From Paraburkholderia sp. LEh10 (GTDB taxonomy: Bacteria; Pseudomonadota; Gammaproteobacteria; Burkholderiales; Burkholderiaceae), in the NCBI RefSeq assembly GCF_017814945.1, contig NZ_JAGIPX010000004.1, positions 62,001 to 126,000 on the forward strand: a DNA stretch of 64,000 nucleotides, read 5' to 3'. The notes beneath the pieces were generated by a model. The model was not told the DNA's origin, ran no database searches, and was given only the letters and a program-made list of their open reading frames with translations. Shown one piece after another: positions 8,517 to 18,117 of the stretch (within the stretch, counting starts at the first letter, position 1; the number at the start of each line of letters is the position of its first letter). Position numbers and translations under genes: made by a program.

Positions 8517-9425
8517 ATGGCAAAGATCGGTTTCATCGGCCTCGGCATCATGGGCGCGCACATGGCGCGCAACCTCATCAAGGGCGGCCACTCGCTGTTC
8601 GTCAACGGCGCGTACCCGGTGCCGGACGATCTAGCCAAAACGACCACCGTGGTCGCCGATTCGACAGCTGTCGCGCAAGCAGCCGACATCGTCGTGATCA
8701 TGGTGCCGGACACGCCCGACGTCGCGAACGTGCTGTTCGCCGATGACGGTGTCGCGAAGGGCCTGACGAAGGGCAAGCTCGTGATCGACATGAGCTCGAT
8801 CTCGCCGCTCGACACGCAGGCGTTCGCGAAGAAGATCAACGAGCTGGGCTGCGACTATCTGGACGCGCCCGTCTCGGGCGGCGAAATCGGCGCACGCGAT
8901 GCGACGTTGACGATCATGGTCGGCGGCCCGCAAAAAGCCTTCGATCTCGCGAAGCCGCTGTTCGACCTGATGGGCAAGAACATCTCGCTGATCGGCGACA
9001 ACGGGGCGGGACAGACCTGCAAGGTCGCGAATCAGATCATCGTCGCGCTGAACATCGAAGCCGTCGCGGAGGCGCTGCTATTCGCCGCGCGTTCGGGCGC
9101 CGATCCGGAGCGCGTGCGCAAGGCGCTGATGGGCGGCTTCGCGTCGTCGCGGATTCTCGAGGTGCACGGCGAGCGCATGACGAAGCGCACGTTCAACCCG
9201 GGCTTCCGGATCGAGCTGCATCAGAAGGACCTGAACCTCGCGCTCGACGGCGCGCGCAAGCTCGGCATCGCGCTGCCGCACACGGCGAGCGCACAACAGC
9301 TCTTCAGCGTGTGCGCGGCGAACGGCGGCAAGGCATGGGATCACTCGGCGATGGTCCGCGCGCTCGAAATCATGGCGAACTTCGAAATCGCGCAGTCGCC
9401 CGCTGCTGATCAGAAGGCTGCATAA
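8517..9425 (+). CDS. glxR: Tartronate semialdehyde reductase (2-hydroxy-3-oxopropionate reductase)
   Basis: NAD(P)H-dependent reduction of tartronate semialdehyde to D-glycerate, the last step encoded here. It has 302 residues, of the beta-hydroxyacid dehydrogenase family. The N-terminal dinucleotide motif is GFIGLGIMG (residues 5-13). The substrate motif DAPVSGGEIGA begins near 116, and the catalytic lysine is K169 in GAGQTCKVANQ. A TGGAGA Shine-Dalgarno sequence precedes the ATG at 8517. It is the third gene of the operon. A glycerate kinase, often next, is absent; a repeat block follows instead. Confidence 0.95.
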   Translation: MAKIGFIGLGIMGAHMARNLIKGGHSLFVNGAYPVPDDLAKTTTVVADSTAVAQAADIVVIMVPDTPDVANVLFADDGVAKGLTKGKLVIDMSSISPLDTQAFAKKINELGCDYLDAPVSGGEIGARDATLTIMVGGPQKAFDLAKPLFDLMGKNISLIGDNGAGQTCKVANQIIVALNIEAVAEALLFAARSGADPERVRKALMGGFASSRILEVHGERMTKRTFNPGFRIELHQKDLNLALDGARKLGIALPHTASAQQLFSVCAANGGKAWDHSAMVRALEIMANFEIAQSPAADQKAA

Positions 9426-9452
9426 GCGGCGAGGTTCTTCGACGCAACGACA

Positions 9453-9477
9453 GCTGCCGTGTGTGATTCACGGCAGC
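9453..9477 (+). terminator. Hairpin after glxR
   Basis: A 9-bp stem, GCTGCCGTG pairing with CACGGCAGC around a 7-nt loop, lies 28 bp after the glxR stop. There is no T-run behind it, so it may act as an mRNA-end stabiliser or a weak terminator. Confidence 0.45.
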
Positions 9478-9714
9478 GCACAAGTGGGGCGCCCGGTCCG
9501 GCGCGCGGCACGCATCGGATCGGGCAAATCATGCCGCTCTGGGCTGAGAGCGGCAAGTGGGGTCCGCAGCGGCACCCGGCGATGCCGGGGAAGCCTTGGT
9601 CGGTCAGACGTCATCGTCGGGTGTCCTGCTGTCGGATTGCTCTTCTATTTTTTTGTCTGCGACGGCGTTGGTTTGGTTTGCGTTTGCGCGGGCATTGCGT
9701 GATGCGGTCTCGTT

Positions 9715-10115
9715 TGCCGCTGTCGCTGGCATCCGTGATAGCGGTCTGCTTTGCCGCTGTCGCTGGCATCCGCGATAGCGGTCTGGTTTGCCGCTGTCGC
9801 TGGCATCCGTGATAGCGGTCTGGTTTGCCGCTGCCGCTGGCATCCGTGATAGCGGTCTGGTTTGCCGCTGCCGCTGGCATCCGCGATAGCGGTCTGCATT
9901 GCCGCTGTCGCTGGCATGCGCGATAGCGGTCTGGTTTGCGCCGCTGCCGCTGGCATCCGCGATAGCGGTCTGGTTTGCCGCTGCCGCTGGCATCCGCGAT
10001 AGCGGTCTGGTTTGCCGCTGTCGCTGGCATCCGCGATAGCGGTCTGGTTTGCCGCTGCCGCTGGCATCCGTGATAGCGGTCTGGTTTGCCGCTGCCGCTG
10101 GCATCCGCGATAGCG
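9715..10115. repeat. 37-bp tandem repeat array, 11 units
   Basis: Eleven direct copies of a 37-bp unit that starts TGCCGCTG and ends CTGGTT, with no spacers. Copies differ at a few fixed positions (T or C at unit position 9; T or C in the GATAGC-flanking triplet). One unit is 39 bp, and the last is cut to 29 bp where it runs into the palindromic element. A more decayed copy precedes 9715. Because 37 is not divisible by 3, each reading frame passes through all phases; all three minus-strand frames stay open. Those reading frames look like products of the repeat, not genes. The array lies between convergent glxR and the asparaginase gene. Confidence 0.9.
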
Positions 10116-10386
10116 CCTCGCGGCGCGGGCGTTGCCCCTGTGCGGGGCGGCACTTACTTTCTTTGCCGCGGCAAAGAAAGTAAGCAAAGAAAGCCGCTCA
10201 CACCGCCAATGCTGACGTTTATCCACGGGCTCTCGACGTCCCCGTACTTCGCACCACTAAGTGCTGACCTTGCCCGTTGCCAGCGCACTGACTGGCGCCT
10301 CACCCGCTTCGTGCACCTACGTTGCAAACCACGCCTTCGATTATCCAGCGCCCCTATGCGGCAAACCTATGCAGGCCTTCGCGCTA
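10087..10386 (+). repeat. Interspersed palindromic element, left copy
   Basis: About 300 bp that matches, in reverse complement, the sequence at 10436-10760. It holds a perfect 32-bp palindrome at 10153-10184 centred on GCCGCGGC. Going inward it includes CCGCTCACACCGCCAA, TCCACGGGCTC and TGCGGCAAAC, all shared with the right copy. Its outer end is the last unit of the 37-bp array. No transposase gene or long credible reading frame is present. It resembles a non-autonomous interspersed repeat; that it is dispersed in the genome is my inference. Confidence 0.75.
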
Positions 10387-10435
10387 TCAGAGCACCTTCG
10401 CTGCGCGACATGCCTGCTCGGTGCGGGCGCTGCCA

Positions 10436-10760
10436 TGCGAGGCGCGACAACCAACATATGTTTGCCGCAAAAGGGCGATAAAACATCAGGGATGGTTAGC
10501 CGTTGTGCGAGCGCATGAAGTGGGTGAGGGTTAGTCAGCGCGTTGGCAACGAGCAAAGTCAGCACGCTGCCAGTCGAAGTGCGGGATGCTACGAGCCCGT
10601 GGACAAGGGTCAAGGGTTGGCGGTGTGAGCGGCTTTCTTTGCTTACTTTCTTTGCCGCGGCAAAGAAAGTAAGTGCCGCCCCGCACAGGGGCAACACCCG
10701 CGCCGCGAGGCGCATCGCGGATGCCAGCGCAAAGGCAAAACGAACCGCATCGCGCATGCC
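10436..10760 (-). repeat. Interspersed palindromic element, right copy
   Basis: The head-to-head partner of the left copy, diverged in the middle but nearly identical around the 32-bp palindrome (10642-10673). Its outer end carries about two decayed 37-bp units (GGCATCCGCGAT on the minus strand), so the unit was part of the element before the left side expanded. It ends 46 bp before the asparaginase stop codon. Confidence 0.72.
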
Positions 10761-10806
10761 ATCGACAGCCCCAGAAAAAGACGCAGACAACTTCGATCCG
10801 AAGGCC

Positions 10807-11826
10807 TCAATAACGATCGAAAACCTGCTGCAATGCAGCCGCCGTCGTGAGTCCCGCCGCCAGAGCAAGCATCAGCAGCACGCGCGCCTTGTAGGGATTC
10901 AACGCGCCCGCAGTGACGAACCCGAGCGCATCGTCGGCTGCCGCGCCGTTGTGCATCACGTGCCCCGAACCGACGCGCGACGAGCGCACGACCGCCACGC
11001 CCGTTGCCGCGGCTTCGGCGAGCGCCGTCTGCATAGCCGAGTGAATCGACCCGTTACCCGTGCCCGCGACGACGATCCCCTGCACGCCCGCCGCGACCAG
11101 CGCATCGATGGCGACACGCGACACGCCCGCGTAGCTCGTCACCACTTCGACGACAGGCCACGCGTCGCCGATCACGAACGGCGTCGCAAGCGTATGCGGG
11201 CGCACGACGCCGCGCTGAAACTCGACGCGTCCGTCCTGCACCCAGCCGAGTGCGCCGATTTCGGGCGACTGGAATGCATCGACGGCATACGTGCTCGTCT
11301 TCACGACATCGCGCGCGCTATGAATGCGATTGTTGAACGCGACCAGCACGCCCTGCCCTTTGGCTTCGGCCTTGCCCGCCACCGTCACCGCATTGAGCAG
11401 ATTCAGCGGACCATCGGCGGACAACGCCGACGACGGCCGCATCGCCGCCGTCAGCACGACGGGCTTGTCGCCCTTGACGGTCAGATGCAGCAGATAGGCG
11501 GTTTCTTCGAGCGTATCGGTGCCGTGCGTGATGACGACGCCGTCGATCTCGTCAGAAGCGAGCAGCGCGTTGACGCGCTGCGCGAGCTTCGTCCATAGCG
11601 CAAGCGTCATGTCCTTGCTGTCGACGCTCGCGACCTGTTCGGCCTGCACGTTCGCCACCGACGCGAGCGACGGCACGGCGGCAAGCAGTTGCCCAACGCC
11701 GACGACGCCCGCCTGATAGCCCGACGTATTGGTCGCATCGGGGGCCGCGCCCGCAATCGTGCCGCCCGTGGCAAGCACGGCGATGCGCGGCAGCGCGGAC
11801 GATGTTGAAGCAGAGGTGGTATTCAT
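10807..11826 (-). CDS. L-asparaginase, bacterial type
   Basis: Hydrolyses L-asparagine to aspartate and ammonia. From the ATG at 11826 it has 339 residues. The two catalytic threonine motifs are present: ATGGTIAG near the N-terminus and THGTDTLEETA near residue 100. Also present are AAMRPSSALSADGP and the C-terminal VVAGTGNGS. No signal peptide is evident, so it is probably cytoplasmic. An alternative ATG at 11862 would add 12 residues; neither has a strong ribosome-binding site, and a TACAAT -10-like box just before 11826 hints at a very short leader. It converges on glxR across the repeat block. Confidence 0.9.
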   Translation of the reverse strand: MNTTSASTSSALPRIAVLATGGTIAGAAPDATNTSGYQAGVVGVGQLLAAVPSLASVANVQAEQVASVDSKDMTLALWTKLAQRVNALLASDEIDGVVITHGTDTLEETAYLLHLTVKGDKPVVLTAAMRPSSALSADGPLNLLNAVTVAGKAEAKGQGVLVAFNNRIHSARDVVKTSTYAVDAFQSPEIGALGWVQDGRVEFQRGVVRPHTLATPFVIGDAWPVVEVVTSYAGVSRVAIDALVAAGVQGIVVAGTGNGSIHSAMQTALAEAAATGVAVVRSSRVGSGHVMHNGAAADDALGFVTAGALNPYKARVLLMLALAAGLTTAAALQQVFDRY

Positions 11827-11967
11827 GGCGGCGATTGTAAGCGATGTGCGCACGGCCGCCATCGATGAATACGCGGGCCTTCTGCACGAAAGCCCGGCGG
11901 CGAAGAACGCCCTGGCTTAAGGCGGTATCGGACCGTACCGGGCCTTACAGGGCCGTATCGGGCAGTA

Positions 11968-12894
11968 TCAGGCCGCCTCGCGCAACTGGCTCGCAATATC
12001 CGCTTCATGCAGCTGCGGCGCGAACATTTCGATCAGCCGGTACGCGTACGCGCGCAGGAACGCGCCCTTTCGCAAGCCGACGCGTGTCGTGCTCGCCTCG
12101 AACAGATGCTGTGTGTCGAGCGCGACGAGTTCGGTGTCGCGTTTCGGATCGAACGCCATCGCCGCGACAATGCCGATGCCCATGCCAAGCTCGACGTAAG
12201 TCTTGATCACGTCGGCATCGATTGCCGTCAGCACGACGTCGGGCATCGCCCCCACCTTCGCGAACGCCTGGTCGATATGCGAGCGCCCCGTGAAGTCCTG
12301 GTCGTACGTGACGATGGGATACTCGGCGATCTCTTCGAGCGTCAGGTTCTCGCGGCCGACGAGCGGGTGATCCTTCGGCACGACGACGACGTGATGCCAC
12401 GAGTAGCACGGGAACGTGACGATGTCGGGATAGCGGTCGAGCGCCTCTGTCGAAATGCCGATATCCGCCTCGCCATTGATGATCATCTGCGCGATCTGCT
12501 GCGGGCTGCCCTGGCGCAGCGCGAGATGCACCTTCGGATAGACCTCGGTGAACTGGCGCACCACCTTCGGCAGCGCGTAACGTGCCTGCGTGTGCGTCGT
12601 CGCGACAACGAGGTGGCCGTTGTCCTGATCCGCGAATTGACGCGCGACGCGGCGCAGGTTCTCCGCATCGAGCAGCATCCGCTCGATCAGCTGATGCACC
12701 GCCTTGCCGGGTTCCGTGAGGCCCGTCAGACGCTTGCCGCGCCTGATGAAGATATCGACGCCGAGTTCGTCCTCGAGATCCTTGATCTGCTTCGACACGC
12801 CCGACTGCGACGTGTACAGCACGTTCGCGACTTCCGTCAGGTTCATGTTCTGCCGTACGGCTTCGCGCACGAAGCGCAACTGCTGAAAATTCAT
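11968..12894 (-). CDS. cysB: CysB-type LysR regulator of sulfur assimilation
   Basis: LysR-family regulator of 308 residues, of the CysB/Cbl branch. The N-terminus MNFQQLRFVREAVR with LYTSQSGVSKQIKDLE as the helix-turn-helix is characteristic, as are ATTHTQARYALP and GHSDI-like effector contacts including TYDQDFTGRSHID. CysB proteins respond to N-acetylserine and sulfur limitation and activate sulfate and sulfonate genes. The gene follows cysA by 54 bp in the same orientation, so it may be transcribed with the sulfate transporter it controls. The ssu genes at 29-32 kb are likely further targets. A paralogous SsuR is the main alternative. Confidence 0.9.
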   Translation of the reverse strand: MNFQQLRFVREAVRQNMNLTEVANVLYTSQSGVSKQIKDLEDELGVDIFIRRGKRLTGLTEPGKAVHQLIERMLLDAENLRRVARQFADQDNGHLVVATTHTQARYALPKVVRQFTEVYPKVHLALRQGSPQQIAQMIINGEADIGISTEALDRYPDIVTFPCYSWHHVVVVPKDHPLVGRENLTLEEIAEYPIVTYDQDFTGRSHIDQAFAKVGAMPDVVLTAIDADVIKTYVELGMGIGIVAAMAFDPKRDTELVALDTQHLFEASTTRVGLRKGAFLRAYAYRLIEMFAPQLHEADIASQLREAA

Positions 12895-12948
12895 ATCGAT
12901 GTCTCCCGTTCAGCCAGAGTCAATTTGTTGTTACCGAATGGGATGCAA

Positions 12949-14007
12949 TCAGTGCGCGGGAAACACGCGCAATGCACGCGGCACAGCCGTCACGCCATCG
13001 CCGACGGCAAGCTGCAGCTCGCGCCATGCTTCGCGATCGAGTTCCGCTTCGAGCACATGCCCTTCGCGCGCTTCGAGCTCCACGCGCACCGACCCGCCCA
13101 GCGTCACCACGCGCCGCACGCCGACCACGATGCCATCGCGACGCCCCGACGCCTCGCGGTACAGCACGAGATCGTGCGGACGCACATAGGCGAAAGCAGG
13201 ACCCTCGAAGTTCGCTTCGATCGCGATCGGCTGCAACGCGCCATCGACGACGAAGCCCTTGCCGTCGACGCTGCCATGCAAGCGGTTCGCCGCACCAAGA
13301 AACTCATAGACGAATGACGTCTGCGGATGGTCATACACCTCTTGCGGGCTGCCCACCTGCTCGACCTTGCCGTGATTCAGCACGACAATGCGGTCCGCGA
13401 CTTCGAGGGCTTCTTCCTGGTCATGCGTGACGAAGATCGTCGAGATATGCAGATCGTCATGCAGACGGCGCAGCCAGCTACGCAGCTCCTTGCGCACCTT
13501 CGCATCGAGCGCGCCGAACGGCTCATCGAGCAGCAGCACTTTAGGCTCGACAGCAAGCGCGCGCGCGAGCGCGATACGCTGCCGCTGGCCGCCCGACAGT
13601 TCTGACGGATAGCGCTGCGCGAGCCAGTCGAGCTGCACGAGCTTGAGCAGTTCGTGCACCTTCTCGCGGATCACGGCTTCGGACGGACGCTCGTTGCGCG
13701 GCTTCACGCGCAAACCGAACGCGACGTTCTCGAACACCGTCATGTGACGGAACAGCGCGTAGTGCTGAAACACGAAGCCGACGTTGCGCTCGCGCGCGCC
13801 CACTTCAGCGACGTCCTGGCCTTGCAGCACGACCTGGCCCGCGTCGGCGTATTCGAGGCCGGCGATCACGCGCAACAACGTGGTCTTGCCGCAGCCCGAA
13901 GGTCCAAGCAGGGCGACGAGTTCGCCCGGCGGAAAATCGAGCGAGACATTGTCGAGCGCGGTGAAATCGCCAAAGCGTTTTTGCAGATTGCGTACGGTGA
14001 TGCCCAT
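12949..14007 (-). CDS. cysA: Sulfate/thiosulfate ABC transporter ATPase
   Basis: ATP-binding subunit of the sulfate/thiosulfate importer, 352 residues. The Walker A motif GPSGCGKT is at 35-42, the signature LSGGQ at 137-141 and the Walker B LLLDEP at about 158-163, followed by the H-loop in [10 protein letters not shown]. The C-terminal third is a TOBE-like regulatory domain. It works with CysT and CysW in the inner membrane and the periplasmic Sbp. The start is 15 bp after the cysW stop, preceded by GGAGAG. Placement in sbp-cysT-cysW-cysA fixes the substrate assignment. Confidence 0.96.
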   Translation of the reverse strand: MGITVRNLQKRFGDFTALDNVSLDFPPGELVALLGPSGCGKTTLLRVIAGLEYADAGQVVLQGQDVAEVGARERNVGFVFQHYALFRHMTVFENVAFGLRVKPRNERPSEAVIREKVHELLKLVQLDWLAQRYPSELSGGQRQRIALARALAVEPKVLLLDEPFGALDAKVRKELRSWLRRLHDDLHISTIFVTHDQEEALEVADRIVVLNHGKVEQVGSPQEVYDHPQTSFVYEFLGAANRLHGSVDGKGFVVDGALQPIAIEANFEGPAFAYVRPHDLVLYREASGRRDGIVVGVRRVVTLGGSVRVELEAREGHVLEAELDREAWRELQLAVGDGVTAVPRALRVFPAH

Positions 14008-14022
14008 CTTTGACCACTCTCC

Positions 14023-14991
14023 TTACTGGACCGATTGCGTGGCGGCCTGGTTCGACTGTGCGGCCGTCTTCGTGACGGGACCTGCGTGCGCGGGCACATC
14101 ACGCGCGCTCGCCAGCTCCGCCGACATGTGACGCTCGGCAAGCAGCTTGAGGCCGAGCGTGACGAGCGCGAGCAGCGCGAGTACCGACGCCACGGCGAAC
14201 GCCGCCGAAAAGTTATATTCGTTGTAGAGAATCTCGACGTGCAGCGGCATCGTATCCGTCTGCCCGCGAATATGGCCCGACACCACCGACACCGCGCCGA
14301 ACTCGCCCATCGCGCGCGCGTTGCACAGGATCACGCCATACAGCAGGCCCCATTTCACATTGGGCAGCGTGACCCGCCGGAAGATCTGCCAGCCCGACGC
14401 GCCGAGCACATGCGCGGCTTCTTCTTCGTCGTTGCCTTGCGCCTGCATCAACGGAATCAGTTCGCGCGCGACGAACGGGAACGTGACGAAGATCGTCGCC
14501 AGCACGATGCCGGGCACGGCGAAGATGATCTGTACGTTGTGATCGGCCAGCCACGGGCCGAACCAGCCTTGCGCGCCGAACATCAGCACGTAGATCAGGC
14601 CGGAAATGACAGGCGACACGGAAAACGGCAAGTCGATCAGCGTCGTCAGCAGCGCCTTGCCGCGAAATTCGAACTTCGCGATACACCATGACGCCGCGAG
14701 ACCGAACACGAGATTCAGCGGCACGGCGATCGCGGCCGTCAGCAGCGTGAGCTTGATCGCGGAAACGGCATCGGGATCGGCGAGCGACTCGAAATAGAAC
14801 ACGATGCCCTTGCTCAACGCCTGATAAAACACGGCGACGAGCGGCAGCACGAGGAACAGCGCGAGAAACAGCAGCGCGATGCCCGTCAGAACCCAGCGCA
14901 CGACGCGCGGCTCGGTCACCGGGTCGGGCCGGCGCGACGCATTGGCGCCGCTCGCGGCCGGGCCCGACAGCACCACGGAATCCCGGCTCAT
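14023..14991 (-). CDS. cysW: Sulfate ABC transporter permease CysW
   Basis: Inner-membrane permease subunit of 322 residues with about six membrane segments, the first near residues 33-55. The cytoplasmic coupling loop [19 protein letters not shown] is the ATPase-docking EAA motif. The ATG at 14991 overlaps the cysT stop codon by 4 bp (ATGA), so translation is coupled. The N-terminus (residues 1-28) and the Ala/Gln-rich C-terminus extend beyond the compact E. coli protein. An apparent longer reading frame upstream lies inside cysT and is not used. Confidence 0.95.
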   Translation of the reverse strand: MSRDSVVLSGPAASGANASRRPDPVTEPRVVRWVLTGIALLFLALFLVLPLVAVFYQALSKGIVFYFESLADPDAVSAIKLTLLTAAIAVPLNLVFGLAASWCIAKFEFRGKALLTTLIDLPFSVSPVISGLIYVLMFGAQGWFGPWLADHNVQIIFAVPGIVLATIFVTFPFVARELIPLMQAQGNDEEEAAHVLGASGWQIFRRVTLPNVKWGLLYGVILCNARAMGEFGAVSVVSGHIRGQTDTMPLHVEILYNEYNFSAAFAVASVLALLALVTLGLKLLAERHMSAELASARDVPAHAGPVTKTAAQSNQAATQSVQ

Positions 14992-15890
14992 TGCGCACCT
15001 CCCGTCAGCGTGGCGCCGGGCGTCGTGACAGACGTCGCGGACGGCGCCGTGCGTCCGCGGCTCGTGCGCCGCTGCAGATACCACTGCAGCGTGTTGATCA
15101 GCAGCAGCATCACGAACGACACCACCAGCATCACGACGGCGAGCGCCGTCGCGCCCGCATAGTCGTACTGCTCGAGCTTCGTGATGATGAGCAGCGACGT
15201 GATCTCCGACTTCATCGGCACGTTGCCCGCGATGAAGATCACCGAGCCGTACTCGCCGAGCGCGCGCGCGAACGCGAGCGCGAAGCCCGTCAGCAACGCG
15301 GGGAACACGGCGGGCAGCACGACACGGCGGAACGTCAGCCAGCGCGACGCGCCGAGGCACGCGGCCGCTTCCTCCTGCTCGCGCTCGAACTCTTCGAGCA
15401 CGGGCTGCACCGTCCGCACGACGAACGGCAAGCCGATGAAAGTCAGCGCGACCAGCACGCCGGCCGGCGTGAACGCGATCTTGATATCGAGCGGTTCGAG
15501 AAACTGGCCGACCCAGCCGTTGCCCGAATAGATCGCCGCGAGCGAGATGCCTGCGACGGATGTCGGCAGCGCGAACGGCAGATCGACGACGGCATCGACA
15601 ATGCGCTTGAACGGGAACCTGTAGCGCACCAGCACCCAGGCGACGAGAAAGCCGAACACGGCATTGATCAGCGCGCCGCCGAGCCCCGCGAAGAACGTCA
15701 GCCGGTACGACGCCAGCACGCGCGGCGATGAAACGGCGCGCACGAACTGGCTCCAGTCGAGCGTGGCCGTCTTGAGGAAAGTGGCCGCGAGCGGTATCAG
15801 CACCACGAGGCTCAGATACGCCACCGTGATGCCGAGCGTCACGCCAAAGCCGGGTATCGCGCTTGGCTTGCGAAAGGTCAACGTCGTCAT
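14988..15890 (-). CDS. cysT: Sulfate ABC transporter permease CysT
   Basis: Partner permease of CysW, 300 residues, about six membrane segments starting near residue 17. The EAA-loop motif [19 protein letters not shown] lies around 190. It ends with a hydrophilic tail rich in Thr and Ala. It lies 115 bp after sbp, separated by a strong hairpin that may lower permease expression relative to the binding protein. It overlaps cysW by 4 bp. Confidence 0.95.
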   Translation of the reverse strand: MTTLTFRKPSAIPGFGVTLGITVAYLSLVVLIPLAATFLKTATLDWSQFVRAVSSPRVLASYRLTFFAGLGGALINAVFGFLVAWVLVRYRFPFKRIVDAVVDLPFALPTSVAGISLAAIYSGNGWVGQFLEPLDIKIAFTPAGVLVALTFIGLPFVVRTVQPVLEEFEREQEEAAACLGASRWLTFRRVVLPAVFPALLTGFALAFARALGEYGSVIFIAGNVPMKSEITSLLIITKLEQYDYAGATALAVVMLVVSFVMLLLINTLQWYLQRRTSRGRTAPSATSVTTPGATLTGGAQ

Positions 15891-15955
15891 GCGAAAAGCT
15901 CTTTCAGGTTATGCGTTGCAACGCGCGCACCGCTCAGTGCCGCCCGTCCATTGCC

Positions 15956-15981
15956 GAAAGCGCGCCCACGGGCGCGCTTTC
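15956..15981. other. Stable hairpin between sbp and cysT
   Basis: GAAAGCGCGCCC and GGGCGCGCTTTC form a perfect 12-bp stem with almost no loop. It has no T-run after it on the minus strand, so full termination is unlikely. Hairpins in this position, as between malE and malF, protect the upstream mRNA, which would favour Sbp over the permeases. Confidence 0.6.
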
Positions 15982-16005
15982 CTCAAACATCGCCGCACCG
16001 TCGCG

Positions 16006-17076
16006 TCATTGCGGCTGGTAAATCGAATCGAACACGCCGCCGTCGGCAAAGTGCGTCTTCTGCGCATTCGCCCAGCCGCCGAACGAGTCGTCGACCGTGT
16101 ACAGCTTCAGCTTCGGAAACTTCGCGGTCAATGCCGTGGGCACCTTGGCCGACCGCGGACGATAGAAGTTCTTCGCCGCGATCTCCTGCCCCTCGTCGCT
16201 GTAGAGGAAGTTCAGATACGCTTCGGCGAGCTTGCGCGTGCCGTGCTTGTCGACCACCTTGTCCACCACCGCAACGGGCGGCTCGGCCAGGATGCTCGCC
16301 GACGGCACGACGATCTCGAACTTGTCGGTGCCGAACTCCTTCACGGACAGGAACGCTTCGTTTTCCCATGCGATCAGCACATCGCCGATGCCGCGCTGCA
16401 CGAAGCTCGTCGTCGCGCCGCGCGCGCCGGAGTCGAGCACGCCCGCGTTCTTGTAGAGCTTCGTCACGAACTCCTTCGCCTTCTGGTCGTTGCCGCCCGG
16501 CTGATGCGCCGCGTACGCCCACGCCGCCAGGTAGTTCCAGCGCGCGCCGCCCGAAGTTTTCGGATTCGGCGTGACGATCGACACGCCCGGCTTGATGAGG
16601 TCGTCCCAGTCCTTGATGTGCTTTGGATTGCCCTTGCGCACGAGGAACACGATCGTCGACGTGTACGGCGACGCGTTGTCGGGCAGGCGCGTCTGCCAGT
16701 TCCTGTCGACGACGCCCTTGTTGGCGAGCGCGTCGATGTCGTAAGCGAGCGCGAGCGTCACGACGTCGGCCTGCAGACCGTCGAGCACCGCACGCGCCTG
16801 CGCGCCCGAGCCGCCGTGCGACTGCTTGAAGGTGACCGATTCGCCCGTCTTCGACTTCCATTGCTTGCCGAACGCCTGGTTGACGTCCTGATACAGCTCG
16901 CGGGTCGGGTCGTACGACACGTTCAGCATCGTGGTATCCGCATGCGCCGGGCCGACCAGCGCCAGCGCCGACGCCGCGCCCAGCGCGAGCGCCGCCAAGA
17001 GCCGCTTCGCCGCGCCGCGTCTGCCCGCGACGGCCTTCCTTGCCGCCCCCGCCAACCCCGTATTCCGATTGCCCAT
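16006..17076 (-). CDS. sbp: Periplasmic sulfate-binding protein
   Basis: Captures sulfate in the periplasm for CysTWA. It has 356 residues from the ATG at 17076, which has GGAGAAGG upstream. A signal peptide with a long basic start ends near AHADTT (about residue 46-48). Family segments are [15 protein letters not shown], the sulfate-contact [13 protein letters not shown], and [22 protein letters not shown] longer reading frame to 17169 lacks a ribosome-binding site. As first gene of sbp-cysT-cysW-cysA-cysB, it should be activated by CysB in sulfur limitation; an AT-rich promoter region lies upstream. Confidence 0.95.
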   Translation of the reverse strand: MGNRNTGLAGAARKAVAGRRGAAKRLLAALALGAASALALVGPAHADTTMLNVSYDPTRELYQDVNQAFGKQWKSKTGESVTFKQSHGGSGAQARAVLDGLQADVVTLALAYDIDALANKGVVDRNWQTRLPDNASPYTSTIVFLVRKGNPKHIKDWDDLIKPGVSIVTPNPKTSGGARWNYLAAWAYAAHQPGGNDQKAKEFVTKLYKNAGVLDSGARGATTSFVQRGIGDVLIAWENEAFLSVKEFGTDKFEIVVPSASILAEPPVAVVDKVVDKHGTRKLAEAYLNFLYSDEGQEIAAKNFYRPRSAKVPTALTAKFPKLKLYTVDDSFGGWANAQKTHFADGGVFDSIYQPQ

Positions 17077-17244
17077 CGACCTTCTCCGTCTTGTTGGTTT
17101 GACTGCGCGTGCCAGCACGCCCTGGTTGTTTCCGCTGCCTGCCGCGATTCGCTGCTTCACAAGCTGCAAGCGGCTCTCGTGCGGCGCCTGTGTTGCTGTT
17201 GCATCAGTGGAGGCCAGTCTATCGAAGGGCTTTCATCATTAAAA

Positions 17245-17273
17245 ATAATGTTTCTTCATTTTTTAATATGCAA
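17245..17273 (-). promoter_or_regulatory. Candidate promoter of the sbp-cys operon
   Basis: On the minus strand TTGCAT (17268-17273), a 17-bp spacer and CATTAT (17245-17250) lie in the most AT-rich stretch of the region, about 170 bp before the sbp start. A weak promoter with an AT-rich surround fits CysB-dependent activation. The rest of the 17077-17396 gap holds no gene. Confidence 0.4.
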
Positions 17274-17396
17274 TAGTGGTAAAGGAACCGCTTCTGTTCG
17301 CAAACGCAGCACCGGCGACGCTCGGACGCCCGTTTCCGACGTTCCCGCGACACCCGCGGCGACGAACTTAAAGTAAAGCTTGAAATGCGCCGGATA

Positions 17397-17432
17397 CTGT
17401 ATAAAAATACAGTCACCTGTCTATCCATACAG
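17397..17432. promoter_or_regulatory. Two tandem LexA (SOS) boxes
   Basis: CTGTATAAAAATACAG (17397-17412) and CTGTCTATCCATACAG (17417-17432) both match the CTGT-N8-ACAG consensus. Their centres are 20 bp apart, about two helical turns, and the second box ends 7 bp before the lexA start. This predicts tight autorepression of lexA. Confidence 0.9.
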
Positions 17433-17439
17433 TGGCGCC

Positions 17440-18090
17440 ATGACCAAACTCACCGCACGACAGCAGCAGGTTTTCGATCTGATCCGCCGCGCCATCGAGC
17501 GCACGGGCTTTCCGCCCACGCGTGCCGAAATCGCGGCAGAACTTGGCTTCAGCTCGGCCAATTCGGCGGAAGAACATCTGCGGGCGCTGGCGCGCAAAGG
17601 AGTGATCGAACTGGCCGCAGGCGCATCGCGCGGCATCCGCTTGATCACGAGCCAGGACGACGCGCCGCATCAGTTCACGCTGCCGCACGCGAGCATCATG
17701 CAGTTGTCGCTGCCGCTGATCGGCCGTGTCGCGGCGGGCAGCCCGATCCTCGCGCAAGAACATATTTCGCAGCACTTCACATGTGACCCGGCGCTCTTCT
17801 CCAGCAAACCCGACTACCTGCTTAAAGTGCGCGGCCTGTCGATGCGCGACGCAGGCATCTTCGACGGCGACCTGCTTGCGGTGCAGAAAAAGAGCGAAGC
17901 GAAAGACGGTCAGATCATCGTCGCGCGTCTGGGCGACGACGTGACGGTGAAGCGCCTGAAGCGCCGGCCGAACGGCATCGAACTGATCGCCGAGAACCCC
18001 GACTACGAGAATATTTTCGTTCAGGCCGGCAGCGCGGATTTCGCGCTGGAAGGCATCGCGGTCGGGCTGATCCGGCCGACGGAATTCTGA
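17440..18090 (+). CDS. lexA: LexA repressor
   Basis: SOS-response repressor and self-cleaving serine protease, 216 residues. The winged helix-turn-helix runs over residues 1-70 ([38 protein letters not shown]). The cleavage region and catalytic domain carry AAGSPILA, the serine in [10 protein letters not shown] and the lysine in VTVKRLKR. The ATG at 17440 starts the protein like E. coli LexA; a longer frame from 17380 runs through the operators and is rejected. The downstream gene is 27 bp away and probably co-transcribed. Confidence 0.97.
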   Translation: MTKLTARQQQVFDLIRRAIERTGFPPTRAEIAAELGFSSANSAEEHLRALARKGVIELAAGASRGIRLITSQDDAPHQFTLPHASIMQLSLPLIGRVAAGSPILAQEHISQHFTCDPALFSSKPDYLLKVRGLSMRDAGIFDGDLLAVQKKSEAKDGQIIVARLGDDVTVKRLKRRPNGIELIAENPDYENIFVQAGSADFALEGIAVGLIRPTEF

Positions 18091-18117
18091 TCATCAGAGC
18101 ACTGTCTGGAGAGACTC

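Noticed and set aside
9715..10115. CRISPR array
   Set aside because: The 37-bp units follow each other directly, without unique spacers, and no cas genes are present.
9604..10226. Overlapping minus-strand protein genes through the 37-bp array
   Set aside because: All three frames are open because the unit has no stops. The translations are pure repeats, with no ribosome-binding site or family resemblance.
10543..11598. Plus-strand protein of 351 residues across the right element copy and the asparaginase gene
   Set aside because: It is antisense to a well-conserved asparaginase and has a composition typical of shadow frames.
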